DNA of 64,000 bases from Singulisphaera sp. GTDB lineage: Bacteria > Planctomycetota > Planctomycetia > Isosphaerales > Isosphaeraceae. Both the position numbers and the translations under genes were made by a program. The notes beneath the pieces are model-generated. The model saw only the letters and a list, made by a program, of their open reading frames with translations. It was not told the origin of the DNA and searched no databases. Shown here piece by piece: positions 28,423-38,035 of the stretch. The stretch's first letter is position 1. Every line of letters begins with the position of its first letter. The DNA lies in assembly GCA_027451445.1 (NCBI GenBank), contig DAIDJG010000361.1, forward strand, positions 1 to 64,000. Reading direction: 5' to 3'.

Positions 28423-29337
28423 ATGCGTCAGCGCCTATTGGTTGCAACCCTCATTGTTACGGCTCCCGCGTTGGGTGCCGACCTGCCGCCGGCCGCCGCG
28501 ATCAAGCCGGTCGAGATCGTGCGTACGGGCGACTACAGCGAGGGGGTCGTCGTTGATCACGCGGGCAACCTCTACTTCTCGCACGAGAAGATCATCACGA
28601 AGGTAACCCCCGAAGGCAAAGCTTCAACGTGGGCCGACACCGGCGCACCGAACGGCCACAAGGTACTTGCCGACGGCACACATCTCGTCTGCGACGCAAG
28701 CCGGCACGCCGTCCTCCACCTCGCCGCCGATGGCAAGATGCTCGAGCCGGCTTCCAAGGAGTCGGAAGGGAAACCCTTGCGAGGGCCGAACGACCTCACG
28801 CTCGACCCCGCCGGAGGGTTCTATTTCACCGATCCCGGCGGCTCCGACGAACGGCAACGAATCGGCACAGTCCACTATGTCGATCCGAAGGGAGTCACCC
28901 ACACGGTGGCCGATGGGCTCGCCTTCCCGAACGGCATCGTCCTACGGCCCGATGGCAAAACGCTGCTGGTCGGCGAGAGCAAGGAGAACCACATCCTTGA
29001 ATACCCCATCCAGGCACCCGGCAAGCTCGGCCCGAAGCGCGTCTTCGTGAAGCTGCCCGAGAAGGGCGAGGGGCAAATCGACAACCAGCCGGACGGGATC
29101 GCCCTCGATGCGGACGGGAACCTTTACGTCGCACACTACGGGATGCGCCAGGTGCAGGTGATCAGTCCCAAGGGCGAGATGATTCGCCGCTACCCCGGCG
29201 GAAACTTGACGACTTCAAACGTCGCTTTCGCAGGCCCCAAGATGGACCAACTCTACGTCACAGGCGGAGACCCCGGTGCGCTCTTCCGGCTCGACCTAGG
29301 CGTCCCCGGCCTGAAGATTCTGCCCCCGCGTCAATGA
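28423..29337 (+). CDS. SMP-30/gluconolactonase-like secreted beta-propeller
   Basis: A 304-residue protein with a signal peptide (about residues 1-19). Repeated strands VVDHAGNLYFS, LDPAGGFYFTDPGG, ALDADGNLYVAHYG form a six-bladed propeller of the SMP-30/LRE type. Conserved asparagine and aspartate residues (RGPNDLTLDPAGG, NQPDGIALD) match the metal site of gluconolactonases. Planctomycete paralogues are mostly of unknown function; lactone hydrolysis is possible. It overlaps the 3' end of the convergent kinase gene by 7 bases. ATG at 28423. Confidence 0.9.
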   Translation: MRQRLLVATLIVTAPALGADLPPAAAIKPVEIVRTGDYSEGVVVDHAGNLYFSHEKIITKVTPEGKASTWADTGAPNGHKVLADGTHLVCDASRHAVLHLAADGKMLEPASKESEGKPLRGPNDLTLDPAGGFYFTDPGGSDERQRIGTVHYVDPKGVTHTVADGLAFPNGIVLRPDGKTLLVGESKENHILEYPIQAPGKLGPKRVFVKLPEKGEGQIDNQPDGIALDADGNLYVAHYGMRQVQVISPKGEMIRRYPGGNLTTSNVAFAGPKMDQLYVTGGDPGALFRLDLGVPGLKILPPRQ

Positions 29338-30638
29338 TGGGAGCCCAACTTCCGCGCCAGGCGTTGGAGACAGCCGGTCCATCCCTCCTGATGACCGTCG
29401 CGACGGCCCTGGTCGCGGAAACGCTCGTGAACGAACACAACGTTTGTCGTGCCCCCTCGGGGCTGAAACTCGATCGTGATCTGGGTCTCTTGTGTCTCGT
29501 AGTGGGGCGATGACCAGGCCCAGGTGAAGCTCAAGCACCGGGGTGGTTCCACGCGGCAGTAGTGGCCCGACACGATGTACGGCTCGTCTTTACCCGGCGG
29601 GTACATTTGCACGCGATAAGCGCCTCCGACCTGCACGTCAATCGTGGCGTCCGTCGGCCCGAAATCGTCCCGAGGCGCAAGCCACTCAGACATCCCGCGA
29701 GCGTCCGTCCACGCGTCGAATACGGCCTCGACTGGCGCTGAGATGTGTTGTTCAAGCCGGATAGTGGACTCCGGCGTGCGGGAGACGCTCGTGACTTCGT
29801 CGTGCAAGTGGCGGGCTTGCTGGTAGCGCCGATCTCTTTCGTGTTCAATGGCGCGCATCACGATCGGATCCAGCCGGGGGTCGCACATCGTCTGTTTCGA
29901 TGGCGGCACATGGTCAGCTTTCGGCAGACACCCCGCCAGCATTTCGTAAAACACGACTCCCGTCGAATAGATGTCGGCGCGGTGATCGACGGTCTCCGGC
30001 GTCGTGAACTGTTCCGGGGCCATGTAACTCGGTGTGCCCGCCACACGATTGTCGTCCGGGTCGCGCACGGCTTTCGCACCGAAAAGAGTGGCCAGGCCGA
30101 AATCGACAAGCCGTACGCGACCGCGCGCGTCGATCAGCACGTTCTCAGGCTTGACGTCACGGTGGACGATCCCCGACTCATGTGCATGTTGGAGGGCCTC
30201 GGCGATCTGGGGAACGAAATCGAGCGTGTCACGCGCCGAGATCGACCGTTCGGCAAGCTTCTGCCGCAAGCTGGAGCCTTCGACATACTCCATCACGAGA
30301 TAGTAAAGATCGCCCAGTTTACCCAAATCGTAGACCGTGACGATGTAGGGATGACGCAGTTTCGCAAGCGTGCGGGCCTCGCGCAGAAACCGCGACTGAA
30401 ACTCCAAATCAGCGCTGATATCCGGACGTACGACCTTGATGGCGACGGGGCGATCGAGGAGCGGATGGTGGCCTCGGTAGACCAACCCCATGCCGCCATG
30501 TCCAAGGATTCCGGTTACATCGAGGTTGGGAATGCGCGCGTTGAGCGCTTCGGCCGTGGGCAGAGGGAACCCTGGCCGGTGAGTCGGTGATGTGAGATCA
30601 CTGTAGTCGGTTGTCGGATTCAGGTCGGCTTTAGTCAT
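29331..30638 (-). CDS. Ser/Thr kinase fused to AHSA1 (SRPBCC) domain
   Basis: A 435-residue two-domain protein. Residues 41-285 are a Hanks-type kinase: glycine loop GHGGMG at 46-51, ATP lysine Lys68, catalytic HRDVKPEN at 159-166 and DFG at 179-181, with SYMAPEQ as the activation-segment APE motif. Residues 292-433 form a START/SRPBCC domain of the AHSA1 (activator of Hsp90 ATPase 1-like) type: ISAPVEAVFDAWTDARGMSEWLAP, GGAYRVQM, GHYCRVEPPRCLSFTW, VVFVHERF and the C-terminal helix GWTGCLQRLARKL. There is no transmembrane segment. AHSA1 domains bind hydrophobic ligands or Hsp90-type clients; a ligand-sensing kinase is an inference. Start chosen at 30638 (MTKADLN), GGGAG upstream; a longer form from 30758 is possible. 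Confidence 0.9.
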   Translation of the reverse strand: MTKADLNPTTDYSDLTSPTHRPGFPLPTAEALNARIPNLDVTGILGHGGMGLVYRGHHPLLDRPVAIKVVRPDISADLEFQSRFLREARTLAKLRHPYIVTVYDLGKLGDLYYLVMEYVEGSSLRQKLAERSISARDTLDFVPQIAEALQHAHESGIVHRDVKPENVLIDARGRVRLVDFGLATLFGAKAVRDPDDNRVAGTPSYMAPEQFTTPETVDHRADIYSTGVVFYEMLAGCLPKADHVPPSKQTMCDPRLDPIVMRAIEHERDRRYQQARHLHDEVTSVSRTPESTIRLEQHISAPVEAVFDAWTDARGMSEWLAPRDDFGPTDATIDVQVGGAYRVQMYPPGKDEPYIVSGHYCRVEPPRCLSFTWAWSSPHYETQETQITIEFQPRGGTTNVVFVHERFRDQGRRDGHQEGWTGCLQRLARKLGSHH

Positions 30639-30821
30639 GTTCGTCAGACTCCCACGTTTGTTAAGCGCCTGGTGACGGGTTGTCGGGAACGAAGGTTTCT
30701 CGCGCGCCGCGCCCGCGAGATCCCCCTTTTCGATCCGAGGTGGATCGGCTAAACTCATTCCCTTCTCTCCGGCGCGGAGTCGAACCGGAGTGCGCTCCTA
30801 ATTCAAAGCATGAGGTGACCC

Positions 30822-30941
30822 GTGCCGTTCCGTCCGCGGAAGAAGAAGTTTCGAAAGGACAAGCATCACCGTTGCAAGCGCTGCGGCGGGCAGGTTCGCC
30901 GCCACATGGCACGCTGCAAGAAGTGCTCCGAGGCCCAGTAA
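30822..30941 (+). CDS. 39-residue basic zinc-ribbon protein
   Basis: A tiny gene starting with GTG at 30822 and ending at 30941. The product is very basic at its N-terminus (PRKKKFRKDK) and contains four cysteines in C-x2-C-x10-C-x2-C at 18, 21, 32 and 35 (HRCKRCGG and RCKKCSEA). This is a treble-clef/zinc-ribbon layout that recalls small ribosomal proteins such as L40e, but identity cannot be settled by eye. A GAGGTG site (30812-30817) precedes the start and a strong terminator (30978-31007) follows within 40 bases, which supports an independent expressed gene. It lies between a kinase gene and a ferredoxin gene on the opposite strand. Confidence 0.8.
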   Translation: MPFRPRKKKFRKDKHHRCKRCGGQVRRHMARCKKCSEAQ

Positions 30942-30977
30942 GCACGGTCCTAGACCTGAGCTTGGAATACCAAGGGG

Positions 30978-31007
30978 GGGTGGCCCGATTCCGCGGCCAC
31001 CCTTCTT
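30978..31007 (+). terminator. Terminator of zinc-ribbon gene
   Basis: GGGTGGCC (30978-30985) pairs exactly with GGCCACCC (30995-31002) around a nine-base loop and TTCTT follows. Confidence 0.78.
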
Positions 31008-31029
31008 CGTTTATCCGAACCCGGTCCTC

Positions 31030-31353
31030 TCAATCCAGGGGTCGCGGTCCGGCTGGAATACCGGTCGTTGACTCCCTGCGCAAAACGCGCACAGTGAGGT
31101 CGGACTGGACGTGAATTTGGCAGGAGAGACGAGTGTTGGGGGCCAGTTCCCCCTCGCGGGCCAGCCGCTCCCGTTCGAGTTCCTCCATCGGCCCGGGGTC
31201 CCCTTCCAAAACCTCGACGCGGCAGGTCGTACAGCGGGCGTTGCCTCCGCAACGGTGCAGAATGTCGATCCCGGCATCCTCGATCACCAGCACGAGCTTT
31301 TTGCCCGGCTCGGATTGCGTTGAACTCTCCCCTTCAATCGTCACGGTCGGCAT
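31030..31353 (-). CDS. 2Fe-2S ferredoxin
   Basis: A 107-residue plant-type 2Fe-2S ferredoxin. Cysteines 35, 41, 44 and 78 in C-x5-C-x2-C-x33-C (RCGGNARCTTCRVEV and LSCQIHV) would hold the cluster. It carries electrons between a reductase and an oxidase or oxygenase; no partner is beside it. Start at 31353 (MPTVTIEG) fits the family; an upstream ATG at 31428 in the same frame adds a hydrophobic leader that does not look like a ferredoxin start. Minus strand, tail to tail with the zinc-ribbon gene. Confidence 0.93.
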   Translation of the reverse strand: MPTVTIEGESSTQSEPGKKLVLVIEDAGIDILHRCGGNARCTTCRVEVLEGDPGPMEELERERLAREGELAPNTRLSCQIHVQSDLTVRVLRRESTTGIPAGPRPLD

Positions 31354-31631
31354 GCGTTTTTCGCTCCTGGGACGCATTCTCGTGGTCGCAATGATCACTA
31401 GCGTAATGGTCCCGCTCGCCCTCGGCAAGCGAGCCTAACCACCGCCTGGTTCGTAAAGGATCGTCGCGGGAGGCACGAGGGTCTTGCAATGGCGCGGAGG
31501 CTGTGACATATTTCACCCTCTCCCCAAGCGACCCGGCCCCTGCGCGGGCTCGGCCGGCTCAGCCGGTCGCGCCGAGGGTGCCGACCTAGACGAACCCAGG
31601 CCAAAGCACACGATCTGATTGAGGGGACGCG

Positions 31632-33995
31632 ATGAGCTGGCAGGTTTGGCTCTATGTGGCGGCGGTCTTTATCCCGCTGATCGCATTCACGATTCAATTG
31701 CTTTTCGTTCGCTTGCTGGGCCGGCTCAACGCCTACCTCGCCACCGGCGCGATCGCGACCGCATTCGTCTTCAGCCTCATCGGGTTCGTGTCGTATTTCT
31801 CACAGACCGAGGGCCTGTTCAAAGGTCACGCCGTCCATCAGGAAGGGCCTGCGTCCGCTGGGAACGAACACGCCGAACACGCGGAAAAGCCCCACGAAAT
31901 CCTCGTGTGGAAGGGCAGCTTCGACTGGATCACGCTCGGCAACGACACAATGGCGAGCGCGGAGCAACCGTCGCCGAGCCGTCTCTCGATCCCGCTGGGC
32001 GTGCACATCGATAACCTGACCGTGATCATGTTCTTGATGGTCACGTTCATTGCGACGCTCATCCATATTTATTCGATGGGCTATATGCACGACGACCCGC
32101 GCTACCCGCGGTTCTTCACCTACCTATCGCTGTTCTGCTTCTCGATGCTCGGCCTCGTCGCTTCGGCCAACGTCTTCATGGTTTTTGTCTTCTGGGAGCT
32201 GGTCGGCGTCTGCTCGTACCTGCTGATCGGATTCTGGTACGAGGAAAAGAAGAACTGCGACGCCGCGAACAAGGCGTTCGTCGTGAACCGAGTCGGCGAT
32301 GTGGGCATGCTAATCGGGCTCGGCATTCTCTGGACGACGTTCGGCACGTTCAATATCAGCGACCTCAACCATAGCTTGTCCGACAGCCGTCTTCGTCACG
32401 AAAAGAACTATCGAATCGTCCGCGATTCTGCAGGTGATGAGGTGCCGGTCCAGCTCATTGAGACGAACGCGAAAGGCGAGACGGTTAAAACGACCTACAC
32501 GATTCCCTACTTCATGCTCGCCGTGGCGGGCCTTGGCGTCTTCGCAGGCTGCGTGGGTAAGAGTGCACAGTTCCCGCTTCACGTGTGGCTCCCGGATGCC
32601 ATGGCGGGGCCAACACCCGTCTCGGCGTTGATTCACGCGGCGACGATGGTCGCTGCGGGCGTTTATCTCGTCGGACGCTTCTACCCGTTATTTACAGAGG
32701 AAGTGCTGCTCTACATTGCCTATACCGGAGGCATTACCCTGTTCATCGCAGCCTCCATCGCGATGGTCCAAACCGACTACAAGAAAGTGCTCGCTTATTC
32801 CACGGTGAGCCAGCTTGGCTTCATGATGCTGGCCTTGGGCGTTGGCGGATGGGCGGCGGGATTATTCCACTTGATCACGCATGCCTTCTTCAAAGCCCTT
32901 TTGTTCCTCGGTGCCGGCAGCGTTTACCACAGCGTGCACACGTATGAGATGCCGGTGCTCGGCGGCCTGCGCAAGAAGATGCGGATCACGGCGTACACGA
33001 TGCTGGTCGGCACGCTGGCGATCTCGGGCGTTCCGTTCTTCAGCGGGTTCTACTCCAAGGACGCGATTCTGGCGGCCGCCTATTACCGCGTTATCGTCGA
33101 GCCCGGACAGCTAAAACATATTATGCTGTTTATCCTTCCGGCGGTCGGGGCCGTGATGACGGCGTTCTACATGTTCCGCATGTGGCTCCTGACGTTTGCT
33201 GGCGAACCACGCGGCTATCCGGCGTTGGCTCAGGATAACCACGGCCACGGGCACTCCGCCCACGGGCACGACGACCATCACGCGGGCAACCCGTATGATC
33301 ACGCTCACGAGAGCGAACCGATCATGACCGTGCCGCTGCTTGTGCTTGCATTCTTCTCCGTCTTCGTGGGATGGACCGCGTGGTTTGGCTTGCCTGTCGA
33401 TGAGGCGGTGCTCGAGTACATGTTGAGCTATGGAGCCCCCGTCCGGTCGACTGATGCGTGGTCCGTCCACTGGATCGCATTCGCATCGTCCATCGTGATC
33501 GCCACTGCGGGCATTGGCGCTGGTCTCGCCTACTACGCTCCTCCCTGGGCTGCAATCGTTCCGTTCTGGGCTCCTCAGCGCCGATACAACGTTCCGGTGG
33601 CGTTTCGGCGCCGATTCGACCCGCAAAAGGCGGCCCACCGATTTAGCGGTCTGTACAACTTCCTTGCCCACAAGTGGTACTTCGACGAGATCTACAACGC
33701 TGTCCTCGTCCAGCCTACGCTCGCGCTCGGGCGTCTCTGCACCGAGTTCGACAAGCGCGTGATCGACGGGGTGGTCAACGGGTCGGCCCACCTCACCGCG
33801 CTCCTGAGCCGGATGGAAGGGATCTTCGACAAGATCGCGGTCGATGGACTGGTGAATCTGGTCGCGAAGGTCGTTTACGTGACGGGCGACTGGGGACGGA
33901 CGATTCAAACGGGCCGCCTCCGGAATTACCTGATGTTCCTGGCCGTTGCCCTGGTCGGCCTGTTTGTTGGAGTCTTCGCCTGGATCAGGGGTTGA
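31632..33995 (+). CDS. nuoL: NADH-quinone oxidoreductase subunit L
   Basis: A 787-residue NuoL, a proton-pumping antiporter-like subunit of complex I in the cytoplasmic membrane. The conserved glutamate is in VFWELVGVCSYLLIGFW, and the lysine in the SAQFPLHVWLPDAMAGPTPVSALIHAATMV motif; the long C-terminal amphipathic helix is present. It is more than 100 residues longer than the usual NuoL. Extra material includes a His/Glu-rich loop near residues 65-90 (EHAEHAEKPHE) and a His/Gly-rich loop near 536-566 (HGHGHSAHGHDDHH). GAGGGGA lies before the ATG. nuoM follows 105 bases later. Confidence 0.97.
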   Translation: MSWQVWLYVAAVFIPLIAFTIQLLFVRLLGRLNAYLATGAIATAFVFSLIGFVSYFSQTEGLFKGHAVHQEGPASAGNEHAEHAEKPHEILVWKGSFDWITLGNDTMASAEQPSPSRLSIPLGVHIDNLTVIMFLMVTFIATLIHIYSMGYMHDDPRYPRFFTYLSLFCFSMLGLVASANVFMVFVFWELVGVCSYLLIGFWYEEKKNCDAANKAFVVNRVGDVGMLIGLGILWTTFGTFNISDLNHSLSDSRLRHEKNYRIVRDSAGDEVPVQLIETNAKGETVKTTYTIPYFMLAVAGLGVFAGCVGKSAQFPLHVWLPDAMAGPTPVSALIHAATMVAAGVYLVGRFYPLFTEEVLLYIAYTGGITLFIAASIAMVQTDYKKVLAYSTVSQLGFMMLALGVGGWAAGLFHLITHAFFKALLFLGAGSVYHSVHTYEMPVLGGLRKKMRITAYTMLVGTLAISGVPFFSGFYSKDAILAAAYYRVIVEPGQLKHIMLFILPAVGAVMTAFYMFRMWLLTFAGEPRGYPALAQDNHGHGHSAHGHDDHHAGNPYDHAHESEPIMTVPLLVLAFFSVFVGWTAWFGLPVDEAVLEYMLSYGAPVRSTDAWSVHWIAFASSIVIATAGIGAGLAYYAPPWAAIVPFWAPQRRYNVPVAFRRRFDPQKAAHRFSGLYNFLAHKWYFDEIYNAVLVQPTLALGRLCTEFDKRVIDGVVNGSAHLTALLSRMEGIFDKIAVDGLVNLVAKVVYVTGDWGRTIQTGRLRNYLMFLAVALVGLFVGVFAWIRG

Positions 33996-34100
33996 GCGAG
34001 TTCCAAACCATTGACGTGACGTGAGGGGCCATCCCCTCGTATTCTCCAAGAATGAACGACCGGTGGGTGTGGCCCACCATTATCCTGAGACACCCGAGTC

Positions 34101-35783
<1,683 letters not shown>

Positions 35784-35828
35784 GCCGCTATTGGGAGCGG
35801 ACCGACCGAGCCCGTACTCGAAAACGAC

Positions 35829-35855
35829 ACCGGGTGGGCGATGCTCACCCGGTTT
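35829..35855 (+). terminator. Terminator of nuoLM
   Basis: ACCGGGTGGGC (35829-35839) pairs with GCTCACCCGGT (35843-35853) with one G:U, followed by a short T-rich stretch (TTTCT). Confidence 0.68.
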
Positions 35856-35863
35856 CTCCATTA

Positions 35864-35932
35864 GAGCCTATCCCAGTAGGCCCCCCGGACCCTGATTTTT
35901 CCGGCCTATGACGTGCCTACTGAGATAGGCTC
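35864..35932. mobile_element. 69-bp MITE-like element with TTA target duplication
   Basis: The ends GAGCCTATCCCAGTAGGC (35864-35881) and GCCTACTGAGATAGGCTC (35915-35932) are inverted copies with one mismatch. TTA precedes (35861-35863) and follows (35933-35935), a three-base target duplication. No open frame lies inside. This is the layout of a non-autonomous element mobilised by an IS5-family (IS1031/IS427-type) transposase. Confidence 0.72.
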
Positions 35933-35993
35933 TTAGTCGAGCGGGCGCATTCGAATCGCGTCGTTGCCGGATTGCATAGCGAGGTTCTTGGCC

Positions 35994-36731
35994 ATGAGCA
36001 CTGAACGAGTAGCCCTGGTGACCGGCTCGGCCACGGGAATCGGGCGTGCGGTCGCGTGGCGGCTTGCCGAGCGGGGATTCGCCATCACGGTGAATTACTC
36101 AAAATCGAAGAAAGATGCTGAAGACACGGTTGCCGGTATCCGGGAGCGCGGGGCGAGGGCCCTTCTCTTCCCCGCCAATGTGGCGGATGATACCGCCGTC
36201 CGTGCGATGATCGAACGTACGGTCGAGGAATTCGGCGGCCTCGACATTCTGGTCAATAACGCAGCGACCACTTATTTCATCCCGCACGTTGATCTCGATG
36301 GACTGACGGACAACGTCTGGGATGAGATCTTGAATGTGAACTTGAAGGGTACTTTCTATTGTTGCCGTGCCGCGATGCCTCACCTGAAGGCGCGTCGCGG
36401 GAACATCGTTAACATTGCCTCGGTGGCTGGAGTGGCCGGATCGGGCAGTTCGATCGCCTACGCCGCGAGCAAGGGTGCGGTGAACACGCTGACGAAGAGT
36501 CTGGCCAAAGCGTTCGCACCGGAGGTTCGCGTCAATGCCGTCGCCCCCGGACCGGTGCAGACGCGCTGGTTGGCTGATCATCAGGATATGGTCGACCAGG
36601 CGATGGCCTCCACCCCGCTGAAGCGTCCGGCAACCCCTGACGACATCGCGGACGTCGCCGTCTTCCTCGCTGATGGGACGACCCTGATGACCGGCCAGGT
36701 CGTGGTTGTCGATGGCGGTCGCACCATCTGA
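35994..36731 (+). CDS. SDR-family oxidoreductase
   Basis: A 245-residue short-chain dehydrogenase/reductase. The cofactor motif TGSATGIG is at residues 10-17, NNA at 88-90, and the catalytic residues are Ser143, Tyr156 and Lys160 (IASVAGVAG and AYAASKGAV). These enzymes oxidise or reduce a substrate with NAD(P)H in the cytosol; the fold most resembles 3-oxoacyl-ACP reductase/glucose-1-dehydrogenase. Substrate unknown. Start at 35994 (MSTERVALV) is preferred to an upstream ATG. It lies just after the MITE. Confidence 0.95.
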   Translation: MSTERVALVTGSATGIGRAVAWRLAERGFAITVNYSKSKKDAEDTVAGIRERGARALLFPANVADDTAVRAMIERTVEEFGGLDILVNNAATTYFIPHVDLDGLTDNVWDEILNVNLKGTFYCCRAAMPHLKARRGNIVNIASVAGVAGSGSSIAYAASKGAVNTLTKSLAKAFAPEVRVNAVAPGPVQTRWLADHQDMVDQAMASTPLKRPATPDDIADVAVFLADGTTLMTGQVVVVDGGRTI

Positions 36732-36869
36732 CCTTGCGTCGTTTTCGAAGGCGGGGTAACTTGCCGCTCGCCCCGAAAACGAGCGCCGGCGGCGGATCGC
36801 CGTCCGCCGACGTCCCCATCTTCTCCGGCGCCAAGGAGTTCGGGGCATCACACAAAGGAGTGGAGCCGC

Positions 36870-37316
36870 ATGCAAGGCAGGTCAAGGATGGCCGCTTTGG
36901 CAGGAATCGCGGGCGCGGTCCTCTGGTTGGGGTTCGTCGTCGTGACCCACGCCGACGACAAAATGGTCGTTAGCCTGGTGAACCTGGACCTCTCCGTCGC
37001 CGGCCTCGGCACCAAAGGCTGCGACATCGAGGTTAAACCCGGAAACCCGGGGTGCCGCTTCGAGAAAGTGACGAAACACATCGAATCCGGCGGGCGCAGC
37101 GTGCTCACGATCAAGGACGTCGAGTGCCGCAACGCCGATCGCGAATGTTCCTTCGCGATCACTGTCAAGGAGCCTGGCCATCCCGACAGCACCGTGCGCC
37201 GAGGCTTCCGCCTTCCTCCCGTCGATCCGGAAAGACCGGCGTCGCCGACATTCGCATGCTTCCTGAACGCCCCCTCGAAGATCGCCAGGGCGGAAGCCGA
37301 ACGCACGAGGCGCTGA
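36870..37316 (+). CDS. Secreted Cys-containing hypothetical protein, 148 aa
   Basis: The product starts with a signal peptide (residues 1-29, core ALAGIAGAVLWLGFVVV, cut near THA). The mature part holds five cysteines, four of them in GCDIEV, GCRF, ECRN and ECSF, which likely form two disulfides in a small beta-sandwich. AAAGGAG lies about nine bases before the ATG. No family was recognised. It follows an SDR gene and may be monocistronic. Confidence 0.75.
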   Translation: MQGRSRMAALAGIAGAVLWLGFVVVTHADDKMVVSLVNLDLSVAGLGTKGCDIEVKPGNPGCRFEKVTKHIESGGRSVLTIKDVECRNADRECSFAITVKEPGHPDSTVRRGFRLPPVDPERPASPTFACFLNAPSKIARAEAERTRR

Positions 37317-38035
37317 CCGTCACATCGGAACCGCCGAGTCGCTCCTCATCGGGGGCGAAGGCTGTTCGCAGCCAGCCGAATATCCCGTCAGAGAAGACGC
37401 ACACACTTCGATCGGTCCTCGTGCGCCTCGGCGACATCCTGACATGCCTATTGCCGTGCGCTTGACCGGCGGCCGGATCGCCGTCCGGCCAGTCACATTC
37501 GCGCGAACGGCCGTGAATCGTCGGCCCGCCAGAATTCCGTCGAAAACGGGCGATTGCACCAGAATACTCACGCTCGCCCGTGTCTCATCCCCCGCCTCCC
37601 AACAACCCGCAACGCCCGCGCGCTCGGCTTGAACCTGCCTACTGGGCGCTAAGCCCGGGATCATTGCCGCCCCGAAACCTTTGTCTCTGAACCTCTTGCG
37701 AGCCAAACTTTCGGCCTTGATTCTCGCTCTCCTCCCCTAAAGATTACGCCGCCATAGCGGTTGACAGGGAGCTGGACTATTCTGGCCAGCCAAGTTTGGA
37801 ACGGCGTTTGCCCTTATAAGAAAACCAAGAACTTTCGATCTTCGCGGCATGGCGGACGTAGAAAGCTCAACGAGGGCAAGTTCACGACCCGAGAGCCTCG
37901 CACGACCGTCGTGAGAGGGGTACACTTGAGCTTGCAGGCGAGGCGACGATCTGCAACTAGGCCACTGGTTTCCCCCGGGACCTTCAAGACCCGAAGCAGT
38001 TCCACCTCGAAAACACACCACAATGAGGTGCGATC
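37317..38035. other. Intergenic region of about 720 bases
   Basis: No gene is convincing on either strand. A perfect TTGACA occurs at 37761-37766 but no good -10 lies 16-18 bases after it; a TATAAG occurs at 37815-37820. The stretch ends in a GAGGTG ribosome site for the 38036 gene. It may hold the promoter and leader of the low-complexity protein. Confidence 0.5.

Noticed and set aside
37761-37820. Promoter with TTGACA for the low-complexity gene
   Set aside because: No -10 box at 16-18 bases; TATAAG lies too far (48 bases) downstream.
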